NCBI GenBank assembly: GCA_002270565.1
Contig: NQMI01000013.1
Location: 421,102-485,101, forward strand
DNA: 64,000 nt
Origin: Stenocarpella maydis
Taxonomy: Eukaryota; Ascomycota; Sordariomycetes; Diaporthales; Diaporthaceae
Reading direction: 5' to 3'
Below, piece by piece: positions 43,571 to 54,870 of this stretch. The translations under genes and the position numbers were made by a program. The notes beneath the pieces are model-generated. The model did no database searches, was not told where the DNA came from, and saw only the letters and a list, made by a program, of their open reading frames with translations. Position 1 is the stretch's first letter. The number at the start of each line of letters is the position of its first letter.

Positions 43571-46500
43571 TCAGTCCAAATCCAGAGTGTATGCTATCCA
43601 TGGTGCGCCGTATTCTTCCGTCTCAAGCCTCTCCACAGCAATCCCAGAAAGATCTGAGATGAGCTCCATACACCCTATTTCCGCGTTTTCACGAGCAAAG
43701 CTCATAGCCCTCAAACAGTGACGTTCCAAGAACCCGTCAATAAATGTGCCTCGCGCGACCAGCGTAGCGTTCAACTCCCATAAGTAGCTGATCATGTCAA
43801 GTCTCCCTTTCGCAGCAGCCCCTTCTAGTGGCCACATTCCATCAATTCTAGAAGGGAGACCCCCCAGGTCCGCCCCGTGGTCCAGCAGGTATGCCACCAG
43901 ATTGCAATTCCCCGACATGGCGGCAAACTGTATTGCCGTTGCCCCGCCGCGCGGGGGCGCTGGGCTGTTTGCATCTGCGCCCCGGGCGAGCAGCAGGCGT
44001 ACCATATCGAGGCTTCCGAGCTCTGCTGCATACTGCAGTGCAGTACGCGTGGTGCGTATGCGCGGCCGGGCGTTCACTTCAGCGCCGTGGTCTAGTAGTG
44101 TAGTAACGGCCTCCTCTGGTCCTGTTTCAATAGCAGCCATCAACGCAGTCATCAAAGGGGAACCTATGGTCGGTCGGAAGCTGGACTTCGAGATTCCATT
44201 CGGATCGGCGCCGGCTTCAAGGAATTTTCTCATGGTGGTCATATCCGCATCGAATTTGTTGGGGATGCCTTGTATGGCCATTCCTAGAGGGGTGAATCTC
44301 CTGGAGTCGTCGTCACGATCCTCCCGGTCCTCTTTATCAGTGAATGGGAGCTCTAGTCTCGTGAAGTTAATAGCTCTTGTCCTGATTAATTCATCCAAAG
44401 CCTCGGTATTCCCATCACCATGGCGCATGAGTGGTGCCAAGATGCGGGTACCAATGCATGTCGGTATCGTCCGCCGTGGCCTGTCCGAGTGGAGGAGCAT
44501 GGATAGCATATCTGGTCGCGTATCAACCACCTCCCGGAGCACGATATCCAGGAAGGGGTCGGCGCCGACATCCAGAAGGTATCCAACCAGCTCAATATGA
44601 CCTATTTTGACTGCCCCTTTGAGACAGTACTCGAGTAAGGGCTGCCGGAGTCTGAGATGTTGAAGCAAATCTCTGAATGCCTGTAGTGCATCTTCCTTTA
44701 TGAAGTAGGCAAGAAGATGCTCCAGGTCAGCTCCTTCCAAGAGAAATCCAGGATATTCGTAGGCCATGTCAACAATTATCGAGTAGTCTGCTTGGGCAAT
44801 GTAGCCCCTTACTTGCCTTGCGAGGGCCCCGGCATCAATAAGAGCATGTATAATCTGGATGTCCTCTTGACCCAGGCTTTCAACGAGAGATTCCCATTTG
44901 TAATTCCACGAGCCCATCTTCACATTAGCGAATGTGGCTCCGGCTCCAAGAAGCATCCACACAACGTCTTTGTAGCCTTCACGGAGAGCTAGAACCAAGG
45001 AGGTCCCCAGCTCCCTGTGTGCGTTCTTCGAGGTTACTGCACGCGCAAGTAGATCCCTTACGTAGGGCACATTTCCTGCTTCAGCCGCTGCCTGAAGCAA
45101 GGCCTCAAATCGGTTCCCTTCACTTAAGTGAGCAAGGCAGCCGTTGTTTTCAAGCTCTTGCCTGAGACCCACATTTTCGTATCTCACGGTCTCCGCGATT
45201 GGTGTCCTGAAAATTTTGAGATCCTGAAACTTAAGATGTCGCTCTCGCAGAGCTGGTGGGTCGAGTTCCGGGCCAAGGCTAAGGATGAATCCGATGATAG
45301 GGCTGCTGCCTGACTTGATAGCCCCTGTGAAGATTCGGGTCAATTCGGCTTTCAAATCGACCTTTTCAAGCAGGAGTTGAAGTGTTTCGAGTTTGCCCTT
45401 CGATGCGGCATCAACGGCTGCGCCCCTCAATGGGCAACCAGGATTGGCAAGACAGCTGTTGCAATTGCTTTCATAGCACAGATTTATTGCTTTCCGAATT
45501 GACTTCGCCGCACGGGAGTCATCCAACAGCCTCGCAATATATCTGACAGGCGCAGATTCTTCCGACCAGTCCGGGTCCTCGCGAAAAAAGTCCTGATGGC
45601 TCTCAGGGCAGATGTTTTGGCTGATGAAGAAGTCAATTTCTGATGATCGAGCCCTTCTAATCATCATTCTCGGACGCAGTTGGGCACCAGCGGAGACCAG
45701 CAGGTTGAGAGTTTCAAATGAGTCGGGCGGAATGTTTTGCCCCTCATGGTCTCTTAGATAATCCTCAATGCCCTTTAGCAATACTCCAGGGCAATCTTGG
45801 GCATCGGCACCTGAGGCGATAAGTAATTTCACAACACTCGGGCACCTGAGCGCGACTGCCCGCTCAATCGGCGTATACCTTTTCCCATTATGTAGACAAA
45901 TTGTCCCCTTAACGTCGATCAGCTTCCGGCCAAGTAAGAGCGCCAGAACCTTGGCATCTGCGGCCTCGATGGCGGCGCGGAAGATATTATCCGCGAGGGT
46001 CTTCCTTGCGTACCGAGAGCACTGGCACAAGATATCGAGAAGAAGCTTGTTGACAACAAAACGGTTCAGGAACCTAAGAATGTTCTCCATGGGTATATCG
46101 TCGAGGCCGGCGAATCCATTAAGCATGGAGACAAGCAGCATACGGGCAAACTTTGTCTCAAAAGCCTGGTTGTCGGTGATAAGGTCTGAGTCCTCACCGG
46201 GGATTTGGGCTTCTAACCTCCGGAGGAAGCGTTGTAGGTTTGGAGTTTGCCGTGTCATGTCAGTAAATTGGTTGGTTGACGATAAAATGCCCGCGACAAC
46301 CTTGGACGCGAATCTGCCCAGCATGAGACTGCCGGATACTTGGTCGAGGACAACCCCCCTGGATCGCAAATTGTGCTCGAGTTGGACGGAAGGGAGTTTG
46401 CGCCGGAAATCCGTCTCTTTCAACATGCAAAAGAAGACCATGTTGCTCTCTGCTGGCATACCCAAGAACGAGGATATATCTTGACCAAGCTGAGGACAAT

Positions 46501-47219
46501 CATTACCGGAATAAAGAGACAGCGATTCCGGTACCACTGGTGATGAGTAGGTATAGGTGAGATCCAGTAATAGTCCATCAAGATTATGGAACAAGGCTTG
46601 GTTGGGGTCTGCATGAGTCTCGGCGTCATGAACTCCAGAAATGTCGAATGGAAGGTCCATAGCCAAATCTGAGTTTGGAAATACATCCTGCGCGATGGCT
46701 ATATTCATGTCTTGAACGTTTGCTTCATTGATTGTTTCCGCCGCGTCGGGCTCAGTTGGCATTAATCTGGGAAGCAGACGTGATCCATTGCTTGGTTCGG
46801 TGGGGTTGGAAACTTGAGAACCCCCCAACGCCCATCGGCTGGCTCGCTTCTTGCTCGCGGTTGGTTTGCTGAGAATGACGGGCGTAGCTGTGTGATCAGC
46901 TGAAGTGACGCTAGGCTGGTTGTTGTTGACTGCGAAGTATTGTTGCCATTCTTTCCTGGTGGCATTCTTGCGGATATTCCAGCGTTTCAATTGAGCCTCA
47001 TACTGCCAAGGGCTAATCGAGCAGGGCTTAGTGGATGAAGTAACGATAATTGACACGAGAAGGAGAGCACAAGAGGCTATCTTACCTGGCATCAAAATTA
47101 TGCTGGTCATGCATCATTGCTCGGACATCTTTGAGGGTGTTTCCCCGATACAGTTCCACAATGTGGTCTTTGTGTTGAGCCCATTCTGAGGGCGAAATTT
47201 TTCTCGTCGAGGAACTCAT
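43571..47219 (-). CDS. Clr5-domain ankyrin-repeat protein
   Basis: Two exons, 47219-47086 and 47012-43571, join to 1191 residues. The 73-nt intron has GTAAG and GATTAG ends and restores a serine codon. The Clr5 domain spans the junction: SPSEWAQHKDHIVELY in exon 1, then PWQYEAQLKRWNIRKN in exon 2. This small helical domain is widespread at the N-terminus of fungal proteins; its exact role is unclear. A low-complexity linker follows, then about 900 residues of helical and ankyrin sequence. Clear ankyrin units are near the C-terminus, for example TALQYAAELGSLDMVRLLLARGADAN and TAIQFAAMSGNCNLVAYLLDHGADL. Such proteins are expanded in sordariomycetes and often sit near HET genes. Regulatory or recognition function is inferred. 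The frame without exon 1 starts at an ATG inside the intron and lacks half the Clr5 domain, so it was rejected. Confidence 0.88.
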
Positions 47220-49007
47220 GCTGAATACGAGAGGGGCTAATTACCGTGTGCGACCACGACGAATAGACACGCGGAGTGAACACGAAGTCTGAATTGTTGC
47301 CTTTACTTGATCGGACAAGAACACTGATGGAGCGTTTGATGATTATCTGTGCTTTTGGCGATAAGTCTCAGGTCAACTGGTAGTTTCCGAGGGAACTGTT
47401 TCTTCAAAATCACGTGGAAACTACAAAGCTTTTGACCTCGCAGGGTCAGTAATCAGGCTCTCAACGTTTCACAACATCAGTACCCAAGAGGTGAAATGAG
47501 GGGCTGCTTACTGCACATAAGCTGAGCGTTGGCTGTCTGGGGTTGACGCGACAGCTTCGGCTTCCCAATAATGGGGGAATCTCAACGAAAACGGGCCAAT
47601 AGCAAGAAAGATACCTATGAGGCTGGCGATGGCCGCTCTGAAGAAGTCACGTGAGAGTGAGAGATCGCTGCCCTGAGTGTAAGGTTGGGTAAGGTGGCTC
47701 TCCCAAAACCAAGGGCGATGTTTGATGGAAATTTATGAAGATACCGTATTTGGTGTAAGTTGAGATGGTGAACCAGTGATCAGAGAAATGTTGTTGACGA
47801 GGCAGCCTGGGATGTTCGAAGTTAAATAACATCCTTGGGCCCTCTAGCAACATGGAACACAGCACAGCCTGGTGGCCAAAGCATGGCGGGATTCCTGCAT
47901 GTGCTGTGACAGAATCTGGCGTGCGTGACAGAATATGATGTACCTCGACAAAATCTGGTGACAGAATTGGCCTGCAACTGGTTAATAAGCGCACTCGGCG
48001 CAGCCTCGACCTGGCACAGCCTGCAGGTGTGGTCACACAACAACCGAGTAAATCCGATAGCCTACCTAGGTACTGTGCCTCCAATTTATCCAGAACTTGC
48101 TGCGCAGCTTCACATCGGGCCCGTAACAGCAAGAATGAACTCCCAAGTCTGCTAGAAAATTCGATTATGCTGTGGCGCAAGTGCCCACACCACCCGAGGT
48201 TCCTCCAGGGCTGCCCAGCAGACCTCGTTTGGTATCCTCTACTTCCATTCGCAGTCCAACATATTGTGACTGCATTAGGTACAGAAGAACCTGCCTCATG
48301 AGTACAATCTTTTGTCCACTCATCAGTTGCCCGAATAACAGATCATACCACCAAATTGAGCATCTGCTCCCTTTGCCTCTGTGCATCTTAGGAGCACTTC
48401 ACAGAGAGCCTGGGGGCTTTAACGACGCTCCACTCAGGCCTCAGTCTGAAAGGTCTCCAGAACGAGAAGTTGCTCAACTGCTACGGTTGCGTGAGGGAAG
48501 GGGACATGTCAGTCTCCCTGGAGCCGGGGCCAGAGGATGTTGATGTCCCGGACCGTGCGAGCTGTTTGAGATTGTAGGATGGGGTGGTGTGGTGTACATA
48601 CTCCGTCGTAGCCAGGTCACAATAGGTCTTTAAAGCATTAAAGGCTCCAAATAAAAAGACCTACAGCAGGCCCCTTATATAATTATAAACGCTAAAATAC
48701 CCATTAGTAGATGACCAATGCAATACTGATAAGGTACCTGGGGACGTACATACACTACGGATTAGTGTAGTGGGCTTTCTGCTTAGCTAAGCCCCCGAGC
48801 CGGGTGGGGGTTCCTGCGTCCCCGCGGCTTTGGTGTAGTAGCCTATAGGCTTAGGCTTCTGGAACCCTTTGCGACGGCGTGGCCACCCACTTTCCTCGGC
48901 CAAAACATCCACCCACCAGACCACGCCTTCGTCTGTCTGCTGCCCACCTGCGAAGCGCCAACAACAAGAAAGACACCCACAGCAGGCCAGGTTGATTCAC
49001 AGTCGCC
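47220..49007. other. Intergenic, no gene recognised
   Basis: Between the divergent Clr5-ankyrin and SRP54 genes. It contains a perfect TACCTAGGTA (48063-48072), an AT-rich stretch around 48600-48760 and a 12-bp palindrome AGCCTATAGGCT at 48840-48851. Several ORFs of 70-177 codons have no recognisable content. Confidence 0.55.
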
Positions 49008-50656
49008 ATGGTCCTTCAAGATCTCGGACGCCGTATCAACACGGCCGTGTCCGACCTGACCAGGGCGCCGAACCTGGACGAGAAGGCAAGCTTTACTCAC
49101 CATCGATCGCCATGACTGCCCGTCGCAGGCCTAGAGCTGACCTCCAACGCCCTGCCATCTAGGCATTCGACTCCATGATCAAGGAGATCTCCGCCGCCCT
49201 CCTCGAGGCCGACGTCAACGTGCGCCTCGTCCAGCAACTGCGAAAGTCCATCAAGTCCACCGTCAACTTCAAGGAGCTGCCCCCCGCCGTCAACAAGAAG
49301 CGCCTCATCCAAAAGGCCGTCTACGACGAGCTCGTCAACCTCGTGAACCCCCACAATGAGCCCTTCAAGCCCAAGAAGGGCCGCAGCAACGTCATCATGT
49401 TCGTCGGCCTGCAGGGTGCCGGAAAGACCACCACCGTCGGCAAGCTGGCTCGCCATTACCAGGCCCGCGGCTTCAAGGCCTGCATGGTGTGCGCCGACAC
49501 CTTCCGAGCCGGTGCCTTCGACCAGCTCAAGCAGAACGCTACCAAGGCCAAGATCCCATACTACGGCAGCCTGACCGAGACGGATCCCGCCGTGGTCGCG
49601 AGAGAGGGCGTGGAGAAGTTCCGCAAGGAGAAGTTCGAGGTTATCATCGTGGACACATCGGGAAGGCATAGGCAAGAGTCGGCGCTGTTCCAGGAGATGA
49701 TCGACATCCAGCAGGCAGTAAAACCCGATGAGACCATCATGGTCCTGGACGCGAGTATCGGCCAGCAGGCCGAGGCCCAAGCAAAGGCTTTCAAGGAGGC
49801 GGCCGATTTCGGTGCCATCATCATAACCAAGACAGACGGCCATGCCAGCGGTGGTGGCGCCATATCAGCAGTCGCGGCGACACATACGCCCATCGTGTTC
49901 ATCGGCACAGGAGAGCACATGCTGGACCTCGAGCGGTTCGTACCAAAACAGTTCGTCTCGAAGCTATTGGGCATGGGTGATATGGCGGGCCTGGTCGAGC
50001 ACGTGCAGTCGCTCAAGCTGGACCAGAAGGACACCATCAAGCACATCACCGAGGGAGTCTTCACCATCCGCGACCTGAGGGATCAGCTACAGAACATAAT
50101 GAAGATGGGCCCGCTCTCCAAGATGGCCGGCATGATACCCGGCATGAGCAACATGATGGCGGGCATGGACGACGACGAGGGCAACGCCAAGCTGCGCAGG
50201 ATGATGTACATCTGCGACAGCATGACCAAGAAGGAGCTCGACTCGGACGGGAAGCTCTTCATCGACCAGCCAGAGCGCATGACCCGGGTCGCCAGGGGCT
50301 CCGGCACCAGCGTGAGGGAGGTCGAGGACCTGCTCACCCAGCAGCGCATGATGGCCGGCATGGCCAAGAAGATGGGCGGAAACATGAAGAACATGCAGCG
50401 CGCCCAGGCGGCCATGGGCGGCGGAAACAAGGCACAGCAGATGGCCGCCATGCAGAAGCGTCTCCAGTCCATGGGCGGCGGTGCCGGCGGCGCCGGCGGC
50501 ATGCCCGACATCTCGAGTATGATGAAGATGTTGGGCGGCGGTGGAGGTGGCGGCATGCCCAACATGGGAGGCATGGACATGAACGCCTTGATGAAGCAGA
50601 TGGGCGGCATGATGGGCGGCATGGGAGGTGGAGCCCCACGGGGTGGAAGAAGGTAA
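49008..50656 (+). CDS. SRP54: Signal recognition particle 54 kDa subunit
   Basis: GTPase of the signal recognition particle; binds signal peptides on ribosomes and docks to the ER receptor. Two exons, 49008-49085 and 49163-50656, encode 523 residues. The 77-nt intron starts with GC (AAG|GCAAGC) and ends ATCTAG, a GC-AG intron; no GT donor fits. The N domain covers residues 1-95. The G domain has the P-loop [10 protein letters not shown] (about 108-117), [20 protein letters not shown] and TKTDGHA. The M domain is Met-rich ([35 protein letters not shown]) and ends in a Gly/Met repeat of the GGMGGG type. Length and order are typical of fungal SRP54. It is a conserved single-copy housekeeping gene inside an otherwise accessory region. 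Confidence 0.97.
49086..49162 (+). other. GC-AG intron of SRP54
   Basis: Donor is AAG|GCAAGC and acceptor CATCTAG. Excision joins the highly conserved LDEK and AFDSM of the N domain in frame. GC-AG introns are a known minor class with otherwise strong donor consensus, as here. Confidence 0.85.
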
Positions 50657-51217
50657 CGACAGTGGGCCGCTGTGGTAATGACAAGTCAAAATACGCGCGT
50701 AACGAATAGAGTCGGGTATATTTTGCATGGGCAGGCGTTTTGGGTGCCCGTAACGGCAGGGCTGATGAGAGAGCATCATAATATCAAGGCTACATTGGGG
50801 ATCCCATCGCTCCCCTATTTCACATCGTCTCACCGCCGCCCGCCAACAAAATCAGCCTCAGAGACAGTCGCTCCGTGCTCCCGTATAACTCATGCCCAGG
50901 GCCCCGCGCCCAGCCCCAACGCCCAAGTCCCACAGAGGATTCCACAACGCCGCCGAAATCCACTGCATGCGACCCCAACCAGACCCCAACTGACGGCCCC
51001 TTCTGCGGGAGCACGGGCGGGGCGTTCTCGACGATACCTTATACCTTCCTCTTCACCAGGCCATCACAGAAATACGCAAGGCACAACCTGGGGCACTTGA
51101 AGGAGCGATTGTGATTTGAAGCTCAGATTCAAAAAGATCCGTGAGACGCTGCTGTACTGTAAAGCAGTTAAAGTTGTTACTCACCACTGGCTCACTGCAG
51201 TGGCCCGCTCCCGGGCC
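50657..51217. other. Intergenic 3' of SRP54
   Basis: No gene recognised. ORFs at 50672-51100 and 50875-51114 overlap in different frames and lack features. Confidence 0.5.
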
Positions 51218-51442
51218 CTACACGACTGACAGACCCCGTCCTTGCCCAGTAAGCCTGTCCTCTTCGTCACCGACGCCCTCGTGTGCTTGCAGCTCCACCC
51301 TGGGCCGCGATCCCCATGCTTTCTTGACATCGGCGCGGTCCCGACTCCCCCAGATCTTGTTGGCTACGAGATACAGCCCACACGCCAGTGTGCACGCAGT
51401 GATTGCGGTGAAGAAGTAGAACAGGGCGCTCGTAACCGCCAT
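51218..51442 (-). CDS. Small single-pass membrane protein (hypothetical)
   Basis: 74 residues. A hydrophobic N-terminal helix (about residues 5-26, ALFYFFTAITACTLACGLYLV) is followed by a charged, hydrophilic tail. This is the shape of many small fungal membrane proteins. Short length and lack of recognised homologues limit confidence. Confidence 0.4.
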   Translation of the reverse strand: MAVTSALFYFFTAITACTLACGLYLVANKIWGSRDRADVKKAWGSRPRVELQAHEGVGDEEDRLTGQGRGLSVV

Positions 51443-51739
51443 TATGAGAGGGCTTTTGCGTAATTATATGTGTGTTGTCGAAACCCCAAGCTTGGTGTTA
51501 TGATGTAGGCATCCTGGCAATCTGGACCCTGCAGGCTTTTAATAAATAACCGGGGGACTGTTGACGCAAACAAGATTGTGATGAGGACTGGTCAAGACTT
51601 GGTCACACCTGCGCCACCACATATTCAGCGTCCGCGACGGGACGAGACGGGGCAGAGCGTTCGTGATCATTTCTAATTAGTCATTTGATCTACCTAATCT
51701 CCATGGTGTGTAACTCGCGTAAGCCTCATCCAGATCAGG

Positions 51740-51955
51740 TTACACGAGCTGCGACGGCTCCGGCGCCCCCCCCCCTCCTTTCTGGCCACGCAGTTCGGCC
51801 CCTCGATGTGGCACGACCATCTCCCTCGCCCTGCTGATGCGCCATTCCCGGCATCCTTGGACTAGTCCAGGAATAGATTTCAAAGTGTAGTAGATAGTAT
51901 ACAAACTGGCGAATGCCAAGACGATCACAATTCCGTCTTTTGTTGACTGCTCCAT
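51740..51955 (-). CDS. Small single-pass membrane protein (hypothetical)
   Basis: 71 residues. Hydrophobic segment at about residues 9-24 (IVIVLAFASLYTIYYT), then a basic tail with a Gly-rich stretch. Same general plan and strand as the small ORF 300 bp away, but no clear sequence similarity. Could be chance. Confidence 0.35.
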   Translation of the reverse strand: MEQSTKDGIVIVLAFASLYTIYYTLKSIPGLVQGCREWRISRAREMVVPHRGAELRGQKGGGGAPEPSQLV

Positions 51956-53079
51956 AGTATGGGTATCGACTGTCCTCCAGTAGCACTAGGTCTGTTGATA
52001 TCAAGTATCCCGTGCTGATGTTTTACGGTGAGAATACGGGCGCCTTCGACGAAGAAAAGGCGTGTTTGGATAGGTATTTCTAAATCCCCCGGCGTGCGAG
52101 GCAAACTGGTGTTTGCCGCTCAGAATGTGTCACCCAAGGCGGGCCGTGGAGTCCGCACGCATCTTGAGAGTTTTACGGCAGGCCGTGACTTCCGGACGTC
52201 GCAGCTTCACCATCGTATCAACAAGAGAGCCCATCTGGTCCTTCGTAGTCACCAACACATACGTGGGCGCTGATTCTTGTTCCTCTCGAATCAGCCGGCG
52301 ACTGCTCTCTATAAATCCTTGGTGGCGTGAGACGGAGGTTTTCATACGAAGCAGCTTACAAGTCACCCTTGCTGCCCGACTTGGAGGCCATGATACCAAG
52401 ATAGCGGCACAAGTACAAAACGGTACGCTTGTGCTCTTTACTAATATCTCAAACCCTGAGGACGCCTTATAGCATCACTCACAGGGTCGGCGCTGTCATC
52501 ACCTTTGAGCAACAGGATTTTGAGGGGCATTATGTAAATATTCAATATATGGTTACGCGCAACTCGCCCTAGACCGGATGCACACGTACACCTAGGTACA
52601 CTCAGCCGGCACCTCTCTAGCCCCAAGGTGCTCGCTTAGCGTCAGATGGATCGGTCTGTTGTAGTTCTCCGTAACACACTTTCCTCCTCGCACATCGAAA
52701 AGCCTCTGTTGGAGGCCAGACCCACGGCTTCGTGGTTGCATCCGTTGATATTCGCAGAGGCCGCTCCGCGGACGAACGGGTGACTTGTGAGAGGCGACTG
52801 CAATCCCGAGGATCCAACCTCCTAGTACTGTTACAGCCCAGCTCCGGTTGTTGTCGCCCCCAGGACACAGCTACAGACTTGGAGAGCATCAGGTTCACAT
52901 TCAACGGTTTTGCACACTCCACACTCGACTCCAGAGCTTAATTCAAATGGATTGATCCCGTCTTGGCTCTAGGTCCTCTCTGCCTCATCAGGATTCAGAC
53001 CGCCCGCCAGCAATCAAAATCCAGAATCCAACCCTTCGGTTCCGAAGCGACATCTTCAGCAAGCCATCCGGCGTAGGAA
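51956..53079. other. Intergenic, no gene recognised
   Basis: Short overlapping ORFs only. A near-perfect CCTAGG palindrome (9 of 10 bases) lies at about 52589-52598. Confidence 0.5.
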
Positions 53080-53389
53080 TCACGACTCCTGGGCGCGCTT
53101 CAGGTATATCTCCGCAACGTCCTCCGTATTGTTCAAGTCCTGTGTCCAGTAATCGACAAGCTTGGCACGTCCGGATGCATCAGCTCTACTGTTGATCAGC
53201 GCCTTGGTCATCAATGAACAGCATATTTCTTTTCGTGGTTCCTTACTGCCACCTCTGACGTAGTGTCCACTTCCAGGTGACATTGGCCATGTAAAGATTG
53301 GTGGTCTCATTGAAAGTGGAAGAATTGACGAAACCCTTCTTGGAACCCATGATGACAATCTCGTTGACGTTGAACTTGGATGAGGTCAT
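53080..53389 (-). pseudogene. Small ORF broken by a frame change (hypothetical)
   Basis: The ATG at 53389 opens a frame that looks protein-like for about 48 codons (MTSSKFNVNEIVIMGSKKGF, then NETTNLYMANVTW) and stops. The neighbouring frame then continues with plausible sequence (KEICCSLMTKALINSRADASGRAKLVDYW, ending with LKRAQES) to a stop at 53080. The two could be one small protein of about 100 residues joined by a frameshift, or by a very short intron that I cannot identify. No family recognised. Confidence 0.35.
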
Positions 53390-54870
53390 GTTGGGCTATC
53401 TGAAGTGCTGAATACTTGATGGGTACTTGTTCTCGCAGTTATGGTTTGCGTTATCCAAAGAATTCGATCTCTGTTGGTGGTTACGAGCTTGTTTGCTTCC
53501 AGAACTGACTGCTGGTCGCCAGGAAGACCCTTTTATAGTTGTACCAAAAGCCGTTACACAATAGTATTCTAGCGAGATATCTTTCTGACAGCACCCCGCT
53601 AGGTGACTAGCTTGATACCTACACACGTGGGTAATGTGTGTTAGACCCCATGGCTACAATAATGTCACCGCCTGTCACAGACAGTCTACACATGAGACTG
53701 AAGTAAATTATTATTAATTGGCATATATGTATGTTACTGGCTGCCTCTTGATACCCACTATCCTTCGCTGGCTTTAAACTTTCTACTTTGTAACTAACAT
53801 GCTTTATAGAACTCAGAGTGACGTAGATTTACCGGAGGAAATTTTTACAATGTTAATATGTGTCACGTGTCAGAAGCTCCAATATTATTGCTCCATTATA
53901 TAAAACCGAACACATCCCTCTATATTATCTGCAAACTGAAATACCAGACTATTTACTTTATTTAAATTCCCTACTTAAAAATACAATTATAGTCATAAAC
54001 CTAACCTAATACTAAATTAAGTATTTAAGTATCCCTAATTTTATACAAATGAATTTATTATTTTCCCTATTGGTTGGGTGACGTATTACAACAGGATGGG
54101 TTAGTGGTGTTTGTATATTCGCTATGGAGGAAGTGGTAGCGTTATGGGCGCAGCCCGCACAGCCAGTTCCGGCCTATAAACGCGTGCGTGGATCACGTCA
54201 CCACAGTGATGACCACATTCAGTGACTATGCTCATTACTACAGCGCCCTGTCTGGCAGTCAGTCGCCCACTGTTATTGCCACATTCCCATTATTATTTAA
54301 AGCATTTATTTCATATATTGATTATATCTTCAACTAACTTTAAAAACTTAGTTTTTACCCAAACTGTATTTCTTTTATAACTTGGTCGACGGCGTCTCGG
54401 CTCGGGCATCTTGTGTTGAGCTAGAGCTTAGAGACGTGGATGACAGAAGCAAAGCCAACCGGCTGTTGGAGAGTATAGCGACCGTCCAGATTTCTTGTGT
54501 CATACTCAATATCGCCGCCCCCGTCGGGACGGAGCTCACATCACGCGAACCTGAAAATCACTATTGTTGCACTGTCTGGCATGGGTATGGAGACGCACAT
54601 AGCTACCTTTGGAAACCCAAGGATGATTCAAACACACAACACAGCTAATTTCTCCCAGAGGACTGACAACTTCCACATGCGGAACTCTTACTAGTTCACG
54701 AGTAATCTTCTCTTTCCTTCATCCTCGAAGAACCGCCTTCGACGTCCGGATCGCATCTCCCACGATATCGTAGTAATGAACGCCGACGTGTGAATTTTTC
54801 TATACGGGTGCTTGTGGCTGTTGGATCTTCACCGGATGTCCTAGGTAGCCAAAGTTGAAAAGCCGAGCTC
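53390..54870. other. AT-rich island and intergenic DNA
   Basis: From about 53690 to 54370 the sequence is strongly AT-rich, with frequent TTATT, TAATA and TTTAAA runs. It contains no gene. Such islands in ascomycetes often mark old repeats mutated by RIP. No terminal repeats or transposase remnants are readable. The ORF at 54382-54648 has no support. Confidence 0.55.

Noticed and set aside
47012..47110. Start of the ankyrin protein at the ATG near 47110
   Set aside because: That ATG is within the intron region; using it loses the first half of the Clr5 domain that the spliced form restores exactly.
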